From Oryza sativa Japonica Group (Eukaryota; Streptophyta; Magnoliopsida; Poales; Poaceae): a DNA stretch of 64,000 bases. Within the stretch, counting starts at the first letter, position 1. Every line of letters begins with the position of its first letter. Under the pieces are notes generated by a model that worked only from the letters and a program-made list of their open reading frames with translations, did not search any database and had not been told where the DNA came from. The position numbers and the translations under genes are program-made. The stretch is taken from NCBI RefSeq assembly GCF_034140825.1, contig NC_089037.1, positions 35,865,001 through 35,929,000 on the forward strand, read 5' to 3'. Below, piece after piece: positions 48,756 through 60,243 of this stretch.

Positions 48756-49939
48756 GAAGCCTCGGCTGTGGCCTGCAGTTTGCATCTCATATCAGATTCA
48801 GTCAGATACATGTTTCTAGTAGCAATGGAATCCACGAGTGTACTGATAGATACTCAAATTCTCACTTGTTATCATCATCATCTTTGGATGGATGTTGTTC
48901 TTACCTGAACAGAGTTGTGCTGTGTCTGTTTAGACCTGTAATTTACTGGTGCAATGGTGGTTTCTTAGTACTGTCAAATGAGACATCAGACATCTATGAG
49001 ACGATTATAGTCTAGTTTCTTCCTTGCGCTTTGACATAGTTGAATAAAGCAATTTCTTATCCCATGGTGCCTCACTCTTGAAATATGAGAAGGATTTCTC
49101 TAATATTTTGAGGTCTCTTCAGAAAAAAAAAAACGCCAACCTCAACAGCAGTCGTCCGATTCTGATCCAACGGAATTCACATGAGCACATAGGATCCCGA
49201 TTATTTTTGGGCCTAAATGCTACTCTGAGAAAGGTCTGAGAAGCCCACTAACACTTGCACAGCCCATAAAGGCCCAAAGCTCATGCCCAGTTTAGTCTCT
49301 AACGCTTTGCAAAAGAAAAACAGAAAAAAAGGAAAAAAGGAAAGGGAAAAAAAAAGTAGGGTTCCGGCGACCGGGCTACCGGCGGCGAGAAGGCGCAGCT
49401 CCGCACCCACCGGCCACCGTGAGGCCTGAGCCCCCCGCCCCCTAACGCCGACGGCCTACACCCAGAGGCGACTCGGCAAGCGGGCTGTGGCGCTAGGCGG
49501 CAGCGGGGGCGGCGGCCGCGACCACGACCAGCAAGGAGGAAGGGCTCTCCTCTAATCCTCTCCGTCTCTCCAAGAATCCAACCAGGTTAGTTTTTTGTTA
49601 TCACATTTTTACTCGGGTAACTACCTCTAATCCTCTCCCTGATGGATAGATTGAAATCGAAGTCAGTGAGGGTTCAGAGATCAGGCTTGTTTTTGTGATT
49701 TGTAGGCCTAGATCAAGTTGATTTCACAATTCAAAGATGCAGTGCATGTTTTCTATGATTCGAATGCTCAGATCAGCTTGATTTCACAACCTAGGCACAC
49801 TCGTCGTCGTGATTCCCTGGGTCCGCTTCGCCTAGTTATTTAGGGGGAGAGATTTTTTTTCTGTTATTATACCTGTTTCTCATTGCTGCTTCTGCTTGTG
49901 CTTCTTAGGTAGCAGCTGCTTGGCAGTGGGCAGAGCAAC
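48756..49939. other. SEC13 3' UTR and leader of the Snu23 gene
   Basis: The SEC13 3' UTR runs to roughly 49080. The Snu23 leader begins around 49380 (GC-rich, with site II-like GGCCCA words at 49210-49280). A leader intron probably runs from the donor at 49586 to an acceptor near 49914. No other gene is seen. Confidence 0.45.
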
Positions 49940-52025
49940 ATGTCTAGCAATGTAAGTTACTTATATATGCTTCAAAGAGACTCATAAAATAAGGCAGTGT
50001 GGTGCATTTGAGCTGACCTTTTGCTTGTTTTGATGCATAGCCGGTTGGTGTCGATAACACTTTCCGGAGGAAATTTGACAAGGAGGAGTACTTGGAACGA
50101 GCTCGGCAGAGGGAGCGGGAGGAGAAGGTCCTCATTTTACATTCCACAATCATTTTCGAAGCTAAAAAAATATATACTTAATACTTCCTTCGCCCAACCT
50201 GTTGTTAACTTTGTTCTTTCTTTTTCTCTTGCTGATGCAGGAAGAAGCGCGGAAAGGCAAGGGTATGTAGTGCTATGTACTTCAATTCAGTTAGATTTGG
50301 ATGGATGCATTTTATTTCTTGTAAAGCTAAATTAATTTCAACTATACATGACAGAAAAGGGCCCTCCTGTGCAAAGGCAACCTTTGAAGCATAGGGACTA
50401 TGAAGTTGACCTTGAGTCCCGTCTTGGCAAGACTCAGGTTTGCTAGATCATCTTTGCTTTCTAATAAGTCTTCTTCTGTTGCTTTAGCATAGATTTTCCA
50501 TGCTTCCTCATGCTGCATGATTATGTCTCCCGATTTTTTGTTCTTGTAGTCTTACCATTATTTTCTTTTATGATCAACAAGCTGTTTTTACAAATATGAA
50601 TGCCCTTCTGATTGAGCTCATAACCGATTATGTTTGTTGTTTTTCTCCAGGTGGTAACTCCAATTGCACCTTTGAGTCAACAGGTTCGTCCAGAAATCCC
50701 ACAGGACATGTTATAGTATTTTCATTGAGCTTTAATTATTTATTTACATGCCCTCTGGAATTCACTTACTGTCATTCATTTTGCTTTTGAAACAGAGTTT
50801 TTATCAGAAAAAAAAAATTTAGAATTCAGCCTGTGATTCATCTGTCCATGATGTCTGTTCTCGATAGCTGCATTATTAACAATTCTAGTTTCAATTTCAA
50901 TGATTCTAGAAATTGCCTAAATGTTTTTCATGTTAAATTTATCACCTAAAATTTTGCTTTTAACTCTACTTCCTGACAGGCTGGTTACTATTGTAAAGTT
51001 TGTGAATGTGTCGTTAAAGATTCAGCTAACTATTTGGACCATATAAATGGCAAGAAACGTAAGTATTCTGACTTTCTGAGACCTCTGGTTTAGGCTGAGT
51101 TGGTATATCAAACCTTTTAATAATCAATGTTTCGTGGTTTGAATGTTTGACAGATCAGAGAGCATTGGGCATGTCTATGCGTGTTGAGAGAGCATCACTT
51201 GAACAGGTATAATATCTGAGCCTATTTGTCAGATCTGCAATTGAAAATTAACAATCCTGTTCCAATTGTTTACAAGTCTTGCTCACTCATATGTGTACTA
51301 CATTATGGATTTGTTCATGTGAGACAAGTGAGCCAATGGTTGCATATTTAGCTTCTCGATATTCCTATCGGGAACTTGAAATATGTAGTCAGTACTCTTT
51401 TTCTCCTGTTTTTTTTTTCCTTAAGTAACTTTCTGGCTGCAGGTTCAGAAAAGGTTTGAGTCACTTAAGAAGAGGAAAGACCCAGGTAGCTTTAGTGAAC
51501 AAGGTGAGAAAAAGCAACAAAAATAAATATCAAATTTATTTTGTTCTATCTTTGTCCTTAAGATTTATTTTCCCCTATCTTTGCCCTTGAGAAGGAAACT
51601 GTTATGTGGAATAGCTGCAAAGGGAGCCTTATGAGGAAGTATTATCTAAACATTCTCCTTTTGTGTTCTACACCTTCAGATTTGGATGAGAGAATATTGA
51701 AACAGCAGCAAGAGGATGAGGAGAGGAAGCGCCAACGCAAAGAAAAGAAGAAAGAGAAAAAGGTAATTGCAACCATGCATGCAGATGGCTGACATTTCCT
51801 TAGTTCACAGTTCTGTTGGCTGTGAAATTCAGTAGAATTCATGATATTTTCTGCTTTCCTTAATTTACAGTTCTGTTGGCTGTGAAAATCAGTAGAATTC
51901 ATAATAAACTGGATGTCAAATGGTTTCAGAAAGAGCTGGCTGCCCAGAATGAACCTGAGGAGGACATAGACCCTGATGTTGCTGCCATGATGGGTTTCGG
52001 AGGCTTCCGTTCCTCAAAGAAATGA
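49940..52025 (+). CDS. Snu23/ZMAT2 U4/U6.U5 tri-snRNP zinc-finger protein
   Basis: Ten exons join in frame to 202 residues: 49940-49951, 50041-50127, 50241-50262, 50355-50437, 50651-50683, 50980-51058, 51154-51206, 51443-51503, 51680-51762 and 51930-52025. Typical blocks are [17 protein letters not shown], an acidic/basic coiled stretch, [18 protein letters not shown], then one U1-type C2H2 finger (C84, C87, H100, H106; [20 protein letters not shown]). Next come [20 protein letters not shown], a charged helix and the end [16 protein letters not shown]. This matches yeast Snu23 and human ZMAT2, spliceosomal proteins that hold the U6 ACAGA helix region in the precatalytic B complex. The first coding exon is 12 bases and exon 3 is 22 bases. 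All introns are GT-AG. Confidence 0.96.
51794..51902. repeat. Imperfect tandem duplication in a Snu23 intron
   Basis: A unit of about 60 bp containing cagttctgttggctgtgaaa occurs twice in the last intron, the second copy ending 27 bases before the final exon. Confidence 0.7.
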
Positions 52026-52789
52026 ATGATCCATGGCGGCCTTTTTTTGTGACCTGTGGTTTCTTTCAGGTCGAAGAGTATATGCACCTGGATTACAATA
52101 TATATTTGTTTCTAAGGAACCAGGACAAGAGTTTTGTGCACCTCTTGATCCAAAGCTGCGTGGAAGTGATTGAAAATAACTTTTGTAATCGCTACCAGAT
52201 AGTATTTTATCTGTAAGGATGCATGAGATGTCGAAACAAGTTTAATCTGTGTATTTCGGTATCCAAGAGTGAATGGTGACCTTGCTGTAATTCGATTCTC
52301 GCTTATGTGAATGATTTCTGAAGTGTTAAAATTACTCTGAACTTTCGAATTAACTCAGGTTTCTGGCACCAAATTGTGTATGCCATTGCGTTCGTGGTAG
52401 TCAGATTGCAATGTACAAGCATAAGTGAACGGGTGTACTAATAGATTTACTTCAGTTATTGAAATAATAATAAACTAATACTCTTTAGTTAAACTCAGTT
52501 GCGACTGTCAATGATGGTAAGCTGATACTCTTTCAGTCTTCACTCGCAAAGCGAACAAAGCCATCTGCACAAGTTCATAAACTTGCTAATTTGATCAAAA
52601 CAGATCAGCAGCTCTTCCCGCCTAATTTACAAATCGACAATAGTAAAAATTTACAATAATATGACTCTTGATGTAAATAACTTTTTTTCCCTTTTTCTCT
52701 TAACTACTTATACTTACTCTTTGGTGTACGCGTACATCCTCTTCCTCATCCACTCCGTATTAATTGCCTTAACCTTGTCTTAAACAATT
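52026..52789. other. Snu23 3' UTR and intergenic region
   Basis: The Snu23 3' UTR probably extends to about 52300. Beyond it the sequence is AT-rich with no recognisable gene. Confidence 0.45.
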
Positions 52790-53275
52790 ACATCATGTAA
52801 GAGACCTCTTTGCCTTAACCTTTTTCACGAATGCGCAACACGTCAATATATTAGAAGAAAATAGTTATAGTTACACAACGCAATCAGCCAGACCAGCTTA
52901 TGCCAGAGGAAGGGAGAAAAAACAAAATGAAAAGATGAAGCTTAGAAAAACTACGGTGGCTAAAACATAGACTCTAAGCAAGTAGGCAGCGGGAAGGGGC
53001 CGAGCCACGTTACACTCCCAACAAGTTCCTAAAAGCGGCAACGCCAACTAAAGACCATAGATGACCCTATGAGTGGATGGACTCTAGCACCATTGAGACC
53101 AAAGAGAGCTTATAGTCAAAAACCTTAAAGTTCCGTTACTTCCACAGCTGCCAAGAGACCAGGAGTACCAGGGAGTCGAAACCAACGCGAAGATGCTTAG
53201 GCAAGCAAGACCTGGAAGATGGCCACTAGTTCTAAAACCAGCTGCCACGGGGTGGAGAGAGGGTAGCCCAGCCTT
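52790..53275 (-). mobile_element. 3' end of an L1-type LINE
   Basis: On the minus strand, 53230-53010 reads LVLLVSWQLWK then RNFKVFDYKLSLVSMVLESI and LWSLVGVAAF, interrupted by stop codons (after LWK and after the IHS that follows SI). This resembles the C-terminal zf-RVT end of plant LINE ORF2 (pattern WxLWKxRNxRVF ... LWxLAGA). Downstream (53010 to about 52790) is a non-coding 3' UTR-like stretch. The 5' truncation and internal stops are typical of an old, dead LINE copy. It lies about 150 bases from the TATA box of the NAC-like gene. Confidence 0.6.
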
Positions 53276-53426
53276 TGCCTTAACCTTGTTAATTAACAGC
53301 TTGTGTGTTCCTTATTCCCCACGTTACGTCCACCCTTTGTTTCCCGCCATATTTTCACAAATCCGAGTCCGACTCCGAGTGTAACACCGAGTTCCAAACC
53401 TTTTGGAGAAACCAAAATCAACGCCT

Positions 53427-53434
53427 TATAAATA
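53427..53434 (+). promoter_or_regulatory. TATA box of the NAC-like gene
   Basis: TATAAATA lies in the context cgccttataaatatgaagg, 105-112 bases upstream of the start codon at 53539. This gives a leader of about 75-80 bases. Confidence 0.75.
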
Positions 53435-53538
53435 TGAAGGCCATCCACACACCCGCTTCACCTGAAGTCAAACCCTAGCTAGGGTTCTTCACCTTCACCT
53501 CTTCTTCCTCACGTCCGTGCCAACTCTCGCCGCGCGCC

Positions 53539-54633
53539 ATGGCTGAGATCGGCAAGGGCTTGGTGTTCTCCCCCAGCGACGACCAGCTCACCGACGGCTA
53601 CCTCCGGAGCTACCTTGTCCGGACCAGCCTCGACGACCTGCCCTCCGCCGCCACCTCCTACTTCCACGTCGCCGACGTGTACTCCGCCCCACCCGATCAG
53701 CTCGTCGCCGGCCTCGCCCCGGCGCCCGGCACCGGCGACGGCGATGGCCGGGTGTGGTACGTGTTCACCCCAGTGCGCGTTCTCGGCAGCCGCGGCGCGA
53801 GGAAGGCTCGCACCGTCGGCGGCGGCTGCGGCGAGTGCTGGCACGCGGAGGGAGGCCCCAAGGACGTCAAGGGCAGCGCCGCCGGCGGCAAGCTGCAGAA
53901 GTTCTCGTACAAGATCAAGACGGCGTTGGGCGCCGTCGTCAAGCCCGGGTGGCTCATGGTGGAGTTCTCGTTCCCCGGCTCCGACCACCTCGCGCTCTGC
54001 AAGGTCTACCGCTCGCCCCGCACGTCGCGCTACGGCGCGCCCTCGCCGCCGTCCTCCGCCGCGTCGTCACCGTCGAGGGCCGCGCCGCCGCCCGTGTCGT
54101 CGACGTCCGGCCGCAAGCGCAAGGCAGAGGAGGAGTCCGACCACCCCGAGGCGCCAGCGAGCAGCGCGCCGCGGCGAACTCTGCCGGCGTCGGAGCAACA
54201 CGTCGACGTCGACGCCGCTGCAGCATCCGAGCCGGATCAGGGCGGCTACCTGAGCACTGACCAGCTGGACAGCGTCGCGGCGTTCGTGCAAGAACACGAG
54301 GCGTTCGTGCAAGAACACGAGGGGGACGAGGAGTTCTGCAAGAGCCTCGGGTTCGACGAGCGCTCGGATCCGCAATGCTGGACCAACTTCTTCTTGTCGG
54401 CGTTGGAGGAGTTCGGGCCGGCGCCAGAAACCGACGCCGCCGCCGTCGCCGTCGCCGCCGTTGAGCCTGGCCCTTGCCCGGAGTACGAGGAACACGATGA
54501 CACTGCCACTACTGCTGCGTCCAGCCATGCTTACGACAGTGCCACGGCTGAGCTGGTGAACCTCTCGGACAAGGAGTTCTATGACATCATCTTCTCCGGT
54601 GACCAACAAGGCGGCGCCGCTGTGGCTGGATGA
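53539..54633 (+). CDS. Divergent intronless NAC-domain-like transcription factor
   Basis: One exon encodes 364 residues. Residues about 6-160 follow the NAC order: subdomain A (LVFSPSDDQLTDGYLRSYL in place of the usual FxPTDEELVxxYL), subdomain B/C (FHVADVYSAPPDQLVAG and RVWYVFTP), a changed subdomain D (ECWHAEGGPKDVK instead of GYWKATGxDKxI), KLQKFSYKIKTAL, GWLMVEFSF and a closing LCKVYR. A bipartite basic signal (GRKRKAEEE) and an acidic Glu/Asp/Ala-rich C-terminus, likely an activation region, follow. A seven-residue unit AFVQEHE is directly repeated (54281-54322). Typical NAC genes have two introns in the domain; this has none. NAC proteins bind DNA as dimers; the changed subdomains make DNA binding here uncertain. 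Confidence 0.78.
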   Translation: MAEIGKGLVFSPSDDQLTDGYLRSYLVRTSLDDLPSAATSYFHVADVYSAPPDQLVAGLAPAPGTGDGDGRVWYVFTPVRVLGSRGARKARTVGGGCGECWHAEGGPKDVKGSAAGGKLQKFSYKIKTALGAVVKPGWLMVEFSFPGSDHLALCKVYRSPRTSRYGAPSPPSSAASSPSRAAPPPVSSTSGRKRKAEEESDHPEAPASSAPRRTLPASEQHVDVDAAAASEPDQGGYLSTDQLDSVAAFVQEHEAFVQEHEGDEEFCKSLGFDERSDPQCWTNFFLSALEEFGPAPETDAAAVAVAAVEPGPCPEYEEHDDTATTAASSHAYDSATAELVNLSDKEFYDIIFSGDQQGGAAVAG

Positions 54634-55185
54634 GCCTCTGAGAATTCCTCCGACGAGCTGTCCAACACTAACTTCATGGGACTTGTTAGATGTTTATTCG
54701 TACTTACTCCGTTTCATAATGTAAGTCATTCTAGCATTTCCCACATTTTACATTGTGAAACGGAGGGAGTAGCTAGCTACCTAGCTTTGGTCCTCGAGAT
54801 GTAAAGATTCCCATTGCGATGAACAGAAGTACAGAACTCTCGTAATTACTGTCACTAATCCTCGATGTGTTGTTTAGTCAGACAGATTGATTATTTCTGT
54901 GCGTCTAATTGAATTCACTAGATCAGAATAAAAAGGATTGCTCAATAGTAGTAGGAAATTTTGTAAGTCCCATTAAGATTCAGGTATGCCGCCCGGATGC
55001 AGAGTTATGAGACGAACTCGCTAGCTGCTCAATGACTTTTGGATATTCCATTTATCAGATAAAAAAGAGATTGCGTTACTCCTTTTCCTCTCAGCAATGT
55101 CTCTAGTAGTGCTAAAAATTCATGGACTTTCCTCTAATCACTCTGACCAAACACACACACAAAGGAAGAAATGGCAACTTCCTGA
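54634..55185. other. Intergenic region between NAC-like gene and copia element
   Basis: This includes the NAC 3' UTR and the small Stowaway remnant at 54707-54769. The last part may be the displaced distal 3' UTR of the calreticulin gene, since the copia insertion separates it from that gene. Confidence 0.4.
54707..54769. mobile_element. Internally deleted Stowaway MITE
   Basis: Only 63 bp remain: ctccgtttcataatgtaag and, inverted, ttacattgtgaaacggagg, flanked by TA on both sides. It keeps the two ends and little else. Confidence 0.75.
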
Positions 55186-55597
55186 TGTTGGAGTTAATTT
55201 ATTTCTAGAACATACCAGCCTACTCTCTAACCCTCTCTACTACTCGTGAAACTAAAGTCAAGGTTGAAGTCCTTGCTCTATAAATTTTCTAGAACAGTGT
55301 AGTGTGTAGACATGCATGATGTGATTTTACAGTAGTACTAGTACCAGTGAAGTTTGACAATGTAGTAGTACTACAAGTCTCTAGCTAGGTCCTGAAGCTT
55401 CCTACATATCAGTTTATCAAGCCTATAAATAGAAAGCCAGTGCATGTGTATAGACTGATGATGGTGTGCTGCCCAACGTACAAGCAAGTGTACTGTTCAG
55501 TCCTCAAGCAAGCAAGTAAAGAAACCAGTTAAAACTAGCACAAGCTTCTCTGCTCCTCTTCTCTGATCCCCTGCTTAGGAAATATTTAGCACCAACA
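55186..55597 (+). repeat. Left LTR of the copia element
   Basis: The 412-bp LTR starts tgttggagtt and ends gcaccaaca. A TATA box (ctataaatag) at about 55423-55432 marks the likely transcription start region. Confidence 0.96.
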
Positions 55598-55678
55598 ACT
55601 GGTATCAGAGCGCCCAGGTTCGAGTAGGGCGTGACAGAGTAGCACGGCGTATCGGTATTGTCAATTGAAGCTACAAGT

Positions 55679-58600
55679 ATGGCTTCAAGTTCGGGCGCCA
55701 CAATGGCGCAGTCTATGGTTCCTGTATTTGCAGGAGAAAATTATGATATATGGAGCATCAAGATGCGGACGCTGCTGCTATCTCAAGGATTGTGGGATAT
55801 TGTTGAGAATGGCTATCAAGAGTATTCCGCTGGAGAAACTCTTACGGCGGAACAGAAAAAGTCTTTGGCAGAGGATCGGATGTCGGACGCCAAGGCCTTG
55901 TTCTTGATCCAACAAGGAGTTGCGGAAAGTCTATTTCCACGTATTATTGGCGCCAAGAAATCCAAGGAAGCATGGGACAAGTTGAAGGAGGAGTTTCAAG
56001 GATCTCAGAAGGTACTTGCGGTGAAGCTTCAAACCTTGAGAAGACAATTTCAGAATTTGCTAATGAAGGAGTCAGAGAAGGTAAAAGACTATTTCTCAAG
56101 AGTTATTGAGATCGTTAATCAGATGCGCCTCTATGGTGAAGATATAAACGACCAGAAGGTTGTGGAGAAAATTTTAATCAGTCTGCCTGAAAAATACGAG
56201 TACATTGTTGCTGCTATTGAGGAGTCGAAAGACTTGTCGAAAGACTCGTTGGAATCTCATGAAGAAAGAAAGCTTCAGCGCGAAGGGAGCTCTATTGAAA
56301 ATGCATTTCAGTCAAAGTTGAGCTTCAGGCCTCAAAACTCAAGGTTTCGCGGAAATTTTCAAAAAAATGGATTTCCAATGCGAGACCGTGGTTATTTTCA
56401 GAAAAATGGCTTTTCCAGGCAGAAGGAAGATGGTCAAGAGAGAAGAGAAAAAGGTACGTCCAGTTCAAATTTGTGGTGTGACATTTGCCAAAAATCTAGT
56501 CATACTACAGATATGTGCTGGAAGAAAATGACCTGCAACAAGTGCAAAAGAAAGGGCCATATTGCAAAATATTGCAGAACTCGAGAAATTAATCGGGCTA
56601 ATTTTTCACAAGAAAAGGAAAAATCTGAAGAAATGGTTTTCTCTTGCCATACTGCTCAAGAAGAAAAAGATGATGTTTGGGTTATTGACAGTGGTTGTAC
56701 AAACCATATGGCCGCTGATCCAAATTTATTTCGAGAAATGGATTCATCGTATCATGCAAAGATCCACATGGGAAATGGCTCTATAGCCCAAAGTGAAGGC
56801 AAAGGTACGGTTGCTGTTCAAACAGCAGACGGTCCAAAATTTATAAAAGATGTTTTGTTGGTACCCGATTTAAAGCAAAATTTGCTAAGTATTGGGCAGC
56901 TTCTAGAACACGGGTACGCGGTTTATTTTGAAGATTTTTCTTGCAAAATATTGGACCGTAAAAATAATCGTCTGGTCGCTAAAATAAATATGGAGAAGAA
57001 TAGAAATTTTCTATTAAGGATGAATCATACAACTCAAATGGCTCTCAGAAGTGAAGTTGATATTTCCGATTTATGGCACAAAAGAATGGGTCATCTTAAT
57101 TACAGAGCATTGAAGCTACTCAGGACAAAAGGTATGGTTCAAGGCCTTCCATTTATTACTCTCAAGTCTGACCCATGTGAAGGTTGTGTATTTGGAAAAC
57201 AAATCCGGGCTTCTTTTCCCCACAGTGGAGCTTGGAGAGCAAGTGCACCATTGGAACTAGTGCACGCTGATATAGTTGGTAAAGTGCCAACAATTTCAGA
57301 AGGAGGAAATTGGTACTTTATCACATTTATCGATGATTATACAAGAATGATCTGGGTATATTTTCTAAAAGAAAAATCTGCAGCCTTGGAGATATTCAAA
57401 AAATTCAAGGCCATGGTGGAAAATCAGAGTAATCGAAAAATTAAAGTATTGCGCAGCGATCAAGGAAGAGAATATATCTCAAAAGAATTTGAGAAATATT
57501 GTGAAAATGCTGGCATCCGAAGACAGCTAACGGCAGGCTATAGTGCTCAACAAAATGGAGTTGCAGAACGGAAAAATCGGACGATCAATGATATGGCCAA
57601 TTCTATGCTCCAAGACAAAGGTATGCCTAAATCTTTCTGGGCTGAAGCAGTTAATACTGCAGTTTATATTTTAAATAGAAGTCCTACCAAGGCAGTAACA
57701 AACCGTACACCTTTTGAAGCTTGGTATGGTAAAAAGCCTGTCATTGGTCATATGAGAGTATTTGGTTGCATTTGCTATGCTCAAGTGCCAGCACAAAAGA
57801 GAGTAAAATTTGATAATAAAAGTGATCGGTGCATATTTGTTGGCTATGCTGATGGTATCAAAGGCTATAGACTTTATAATTTGGAGAAAAAGAAAATTAT
57901 CATTAGCAGAGATGCGATTTTTGATGAGAGTGCTACATGGAACTGGAAGTCTCCAGAAGCCTCTAGTACTCCATTATTGCCAACCACTACCATCACACTA
58001 GGCCAACCACATATGCATGGCACTCATGAAGTGGAAGATCATACTCCAAGTCCACAGCCATCAAGTCCAATGTCAAGCTCAAGTGCTAGTTCAGATTCAA
58101 GCCCGAGCAGTGAAGAGCAAATTTCTACACCGGAATCAGCTCCAAGACGGGTAAGAAGTATGGTTGAATTATTAGAATCTACTTCTCAACAAAGAGGGTC
58201 AGAACAACATGAATTTTGCAATTATTCAGTTGTTGAGCCACAAAGTTTCCAAGAAGCAGAAAAACATGATAATTGGATAAAGGCCATGGAAGATGAGATT
58301 CATATGATTGAGAAAAATAATACATGGGAGTTGGTTGATCGTCCTAGGGACAGAGAAGTTATTGGAGTTAAGTGGGTTTATAAGACAAAATTAAATCCAG
58401 ATGGCTCAGTTCAGAAATACAAGGCAAGACTTGTGGCAAAAGGCTTTAAGCAAAAGCCTGGGATTGATTATTATGAGACATATGCTCCTGTTGCCAGGCT
58501 AGAGACAATTCGTACCATAATTGCTCTAGCAGCTCAAAAGAGGTGGAAGATATATCAACTTGATGTTAAATCGGCTTTCTTAAATGGTTATCTTGATGAA

Positions 58601-59761
58601 GAAATCTATGTTGAACAACCTGAAGGGTTTTCAGTCCAAGGGGGAGAAAATAAGGTATTCAGACTCAAGAAGGCTTTATATGGATTAAAGCAAGCGCCTA
58701 GAGCGTGGTATAGTCAAATTGACAAGTACTTTATTCAGAAAGGATTTGCCAAGAGCATAAGTGAGCCTACTCTATATGTCAACAAAACAGGTACGGATAT
58801 CCTAATCGTCTCACTCTATGTTGACGATTTGATATATACTGGCAATAGTGAGAAGATGATGCAAGACTTTAAAAAAGATATGATGCATACATATGAAATG
58901 AGTGATCTGGGCTTGCTCCACTATTTTCTCGGTATGGAAGTGCATCAAAGTGATGAAGGAATATTTATATCACAAAGGAAATATGCTGAAAATATTCTGA
59001 AGAAATTTAAGATGGATAACTGCAAGTCAGTTACAACCCCCTTGTTGCCAAATGAAAAGCAAAAGGCTAGAGATGGAGCTGATAAGGCAGATCCAACAAT
59101 TTACAGAAGCTTAGTTGGAAGTTTATTATATTTGACCGCAACACGACCGGATATTATGTTTGCGGCAAGTTTATTATCAAGATATATGTCTAGCCCAAGT
59201 CAATTAAATTTTACCGCTGCAAAGAGAGTTTTGCGGTATATCAAAGGGACCGCAGATTATGGTATATGGTATAAGCCAGTTAAAGAATCAAAATTAATTG
59301 GCTACACGGACAGTGACTGGGCTGGATGTCTTGACGATATGAAGAGCACATCAGGCTACGCTTTCTCACTTGGTTCAGGTATGTGCTCCTGGTCTACAAA
59401 AAAACAAAATATTGTCGCTTTATCTTCAGCCGAAGCAGAATATGTAGCAGCATCAAAAGCTGTTTCACAAGTTGTTTGGTTGAGGAGAATTATGGAAGAT
59501 CTGGGCGAGAAGCAATATCAGCCTACTACAATTTATTGCGACAGTAAGTCTGCAATTGCGATCAGCGAAAATCCAGTCAGTCATGACAGGACGAAACATA
59601 TTGCTATCAAGTATCATTATATCCGGGAAGCAGTTGATCGCCAGGAAGTTAAATTGGAATTTTGCCGAACTGATGAGCAGTTGGCAGATATATTTACCAA
59701 GGCTTTATCCAAAGAAAAATTTGTCCGCGACAGAGAGCTCATCGGAGTTTGCAAGAAATAA
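55679..59761 (+). CDS. Copia gag-pol polyprotein
   Basis: A single frame of about 1,360 residues. The order is: gag capsid-like region, a CCHC zinc knuckle of the CX2CX4HX4C type (about residue 290-306), aspartic protease (DSG motif), integrase (HHCC then the DDE core), reverse transcriptase with YVDDL, and RNase H near the C-terminus. As in other plant copia elements, all proteins come from one precursor cut by its own protease. The frame is translated from the same strand as the LTR promoter. It belongs to the element, not to the host. Confidence 0.95.
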   Translation: MASSSGATMAQSMVPVFAGENYDIWSIKMRTLLLSQGLWDIVENGYQEYSAGETLTAEQKKSLAEDRMSDAKALFLIQQGVAESLFPRIIGAKKSKEAWDKLKEEFQGSQKVLAVKLQTLRRQFQNLLMKESEKVKDYFSRVIEIVNQMRLYGEDINDQKVVEKILISLPEKYEYIVAAIEESKDLSKDSLESHEERKLQREGSSIENAFQSKLSFRPQNSRFRGNFQKNGFPMRDRGYFQKNGFSRQKEDGQERREKGTSSSNLWCDICQKSSHTTDMCWKKMTCNKCKRKGHIAKYCRTREINRANFSQEKEKSEEMVFSCHTAQEEKDDVWVIDSGCTNHMAADPNLFREMDSSYHAKIHMGNGSIAQSEGKGTVAVQTADGPKFIKDVLLVPDLKQNLLSIGQLLEHGYAVYFEDFSCKILDRKNNRLVAKINMEKNRNFLLRMNHTTQMALRSEVDISDLWHKRMGHLNYRALKLLRTKGMVQGLPFITLKSDPCEGCVFGKQIRASFPHSGAWRASAPLELVHADIVGKVPTISEGGNWYFITFIDDYTRMIWVYFLKEKSAALEIFKKFKAMVENQSNRKIKVLRSDQGREYISKEFEKYCENAGIRRQLTAGYSAQQNGVAERKNRTINDMANSMLQDKGMPKSFWAEAVNTAVYILNRSPTKAVTNRTPFEAWYGKKPVIGHMRVFGCICYAQVPAQKRVKFDNKSDRCIFVGYADGIKGYRLYNLEKKKIIISRDAIFDESATWNWKSPEASSTPLLPTTTITLGQPHMHGTHEVEDHTPSPQPSSPMSSSSASSDSSPSSEEQISTPESAPRRVRSMVELLESTSQQRGSEQHEFCNYSVVEPQSFQEAEKHDNWIKAMEDEIHMIEKNNTWELVDRPRDREVIGVKWVYKTKLNPDGSVQKYKARLVAKGFKQKPGIDYYETYAPVARLETIRTIIALAAQKRWKIYQLDVKSAFLNGYLDEEIYVEQPEGFSVQGGENKVFRLKKALYGLKQAPRAWYSQIDKYFIQKGFAKSISEPTLYVNKTGTDILIVSLYVDDLIYTGNSEKMMQDFKKDMMHTYEMSDLGLLHYFLGMEVHQSDEGIFISQRKYAENILKKFKMDNCKSVTTPLLPNEKQKARDGADKADPTIYRSLVGSLLYLTATRPDIMFAASLLSRYMSSPSQLNFTAAKRVLRYIKGTADYGIWYKPVKESKLIGYTDSDWAGCLDDMKSTSGYAFSLGSGMCSWSTKKQNIVALSSAEAEYVAASKAVSQVVWLRRIMEDLGEKQYQPTTIYCDSKSAIAISENPVSHDRTKHIAIKYHYIREAVDRQEVKLEFCRTDEQLADIFTKALSKEKFVRDRELIGVCKK

Positions 59762-59775
59762 ATTAAGGGGGAGTT

Positions 59776-60187
59776 TGTTGGAGTTAATTTATTTCTAGAA
59801 CATACCAGCCTACTCTCTAACCCTCTCTACTACTCGTGAAACTAAAGTCAAGGTTGAAGTCCTTGCTCTATAAATTTTCTAGAACAGTGTAGTGTGTAGA
59901 CATGCATGATGTGATTTTACAGTAGTACTAGTACCAGTGAAGTTTGACAATGTAGTAGTACTACAAGTCTCTAGCTAGGTCCTGAAGCTTCTTACATATC
60001 GGTTTATCAAGCCTATAAATAGAAAGCCAGTGCATGTGTATAGACTGATGATGGTGTGCTGCCCAACGTACAAGCAAGTGTACTGTTCAGCCCTCAAGCA
60101 AGCAAGTAAAGAAACCAGTTAAAACTAGCACAAGCTTCTCTGCTCCTCTTCTCTGATCCCCTGCTTAGGAAATATTTAGCACCAACA
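59776..60187 (+). repeat. Right LTR of the copia element
   Basis: The 412-bp LTR is nearly identical to the left one. It ends directly before the cctga target duplication, 56 bases from the calreticulin stop codon. Confidence 0.96.
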
Positions 60188-60243
60188 CCTGATTCAGTTG
60201 CCTCTTCGTCATGACATATTATCATCTAATAATAATAAAATAT

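Larger units (their letters stand above)
55186..60187 (+). mobile_element. Ty1/copia LTR retrotransposon, looks whole and young
   Basis: This is a 5,002-bp element with two 412-bp LTRs (TG...CA ends), a 5-bp target duplication cctga on both sides (55181-55185 and 60188-60192), a primer-binding site just after the left LTR (tggtatcagagc, initiator Met tRNA type) and a purine-rich tract before the right LTR. One long gag-pol reading frame has the domain order protease, integrase, reverse transcriptase, RNase H that defines copia. The LTRs differ at about three positions (about 0.7%), which suggests roughly 0.3 million years at the commonly used rice rate of 1.3e-8. I cannot name the exact family. 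Confidence 0.97.

Noticed and set aside
53754-54260. Arg-rich frames overlapping the NAC-like gene
   Set aside because: They are frame shadows of a GC-rich exon; the NAC-like frame has the domain order and TATA box.
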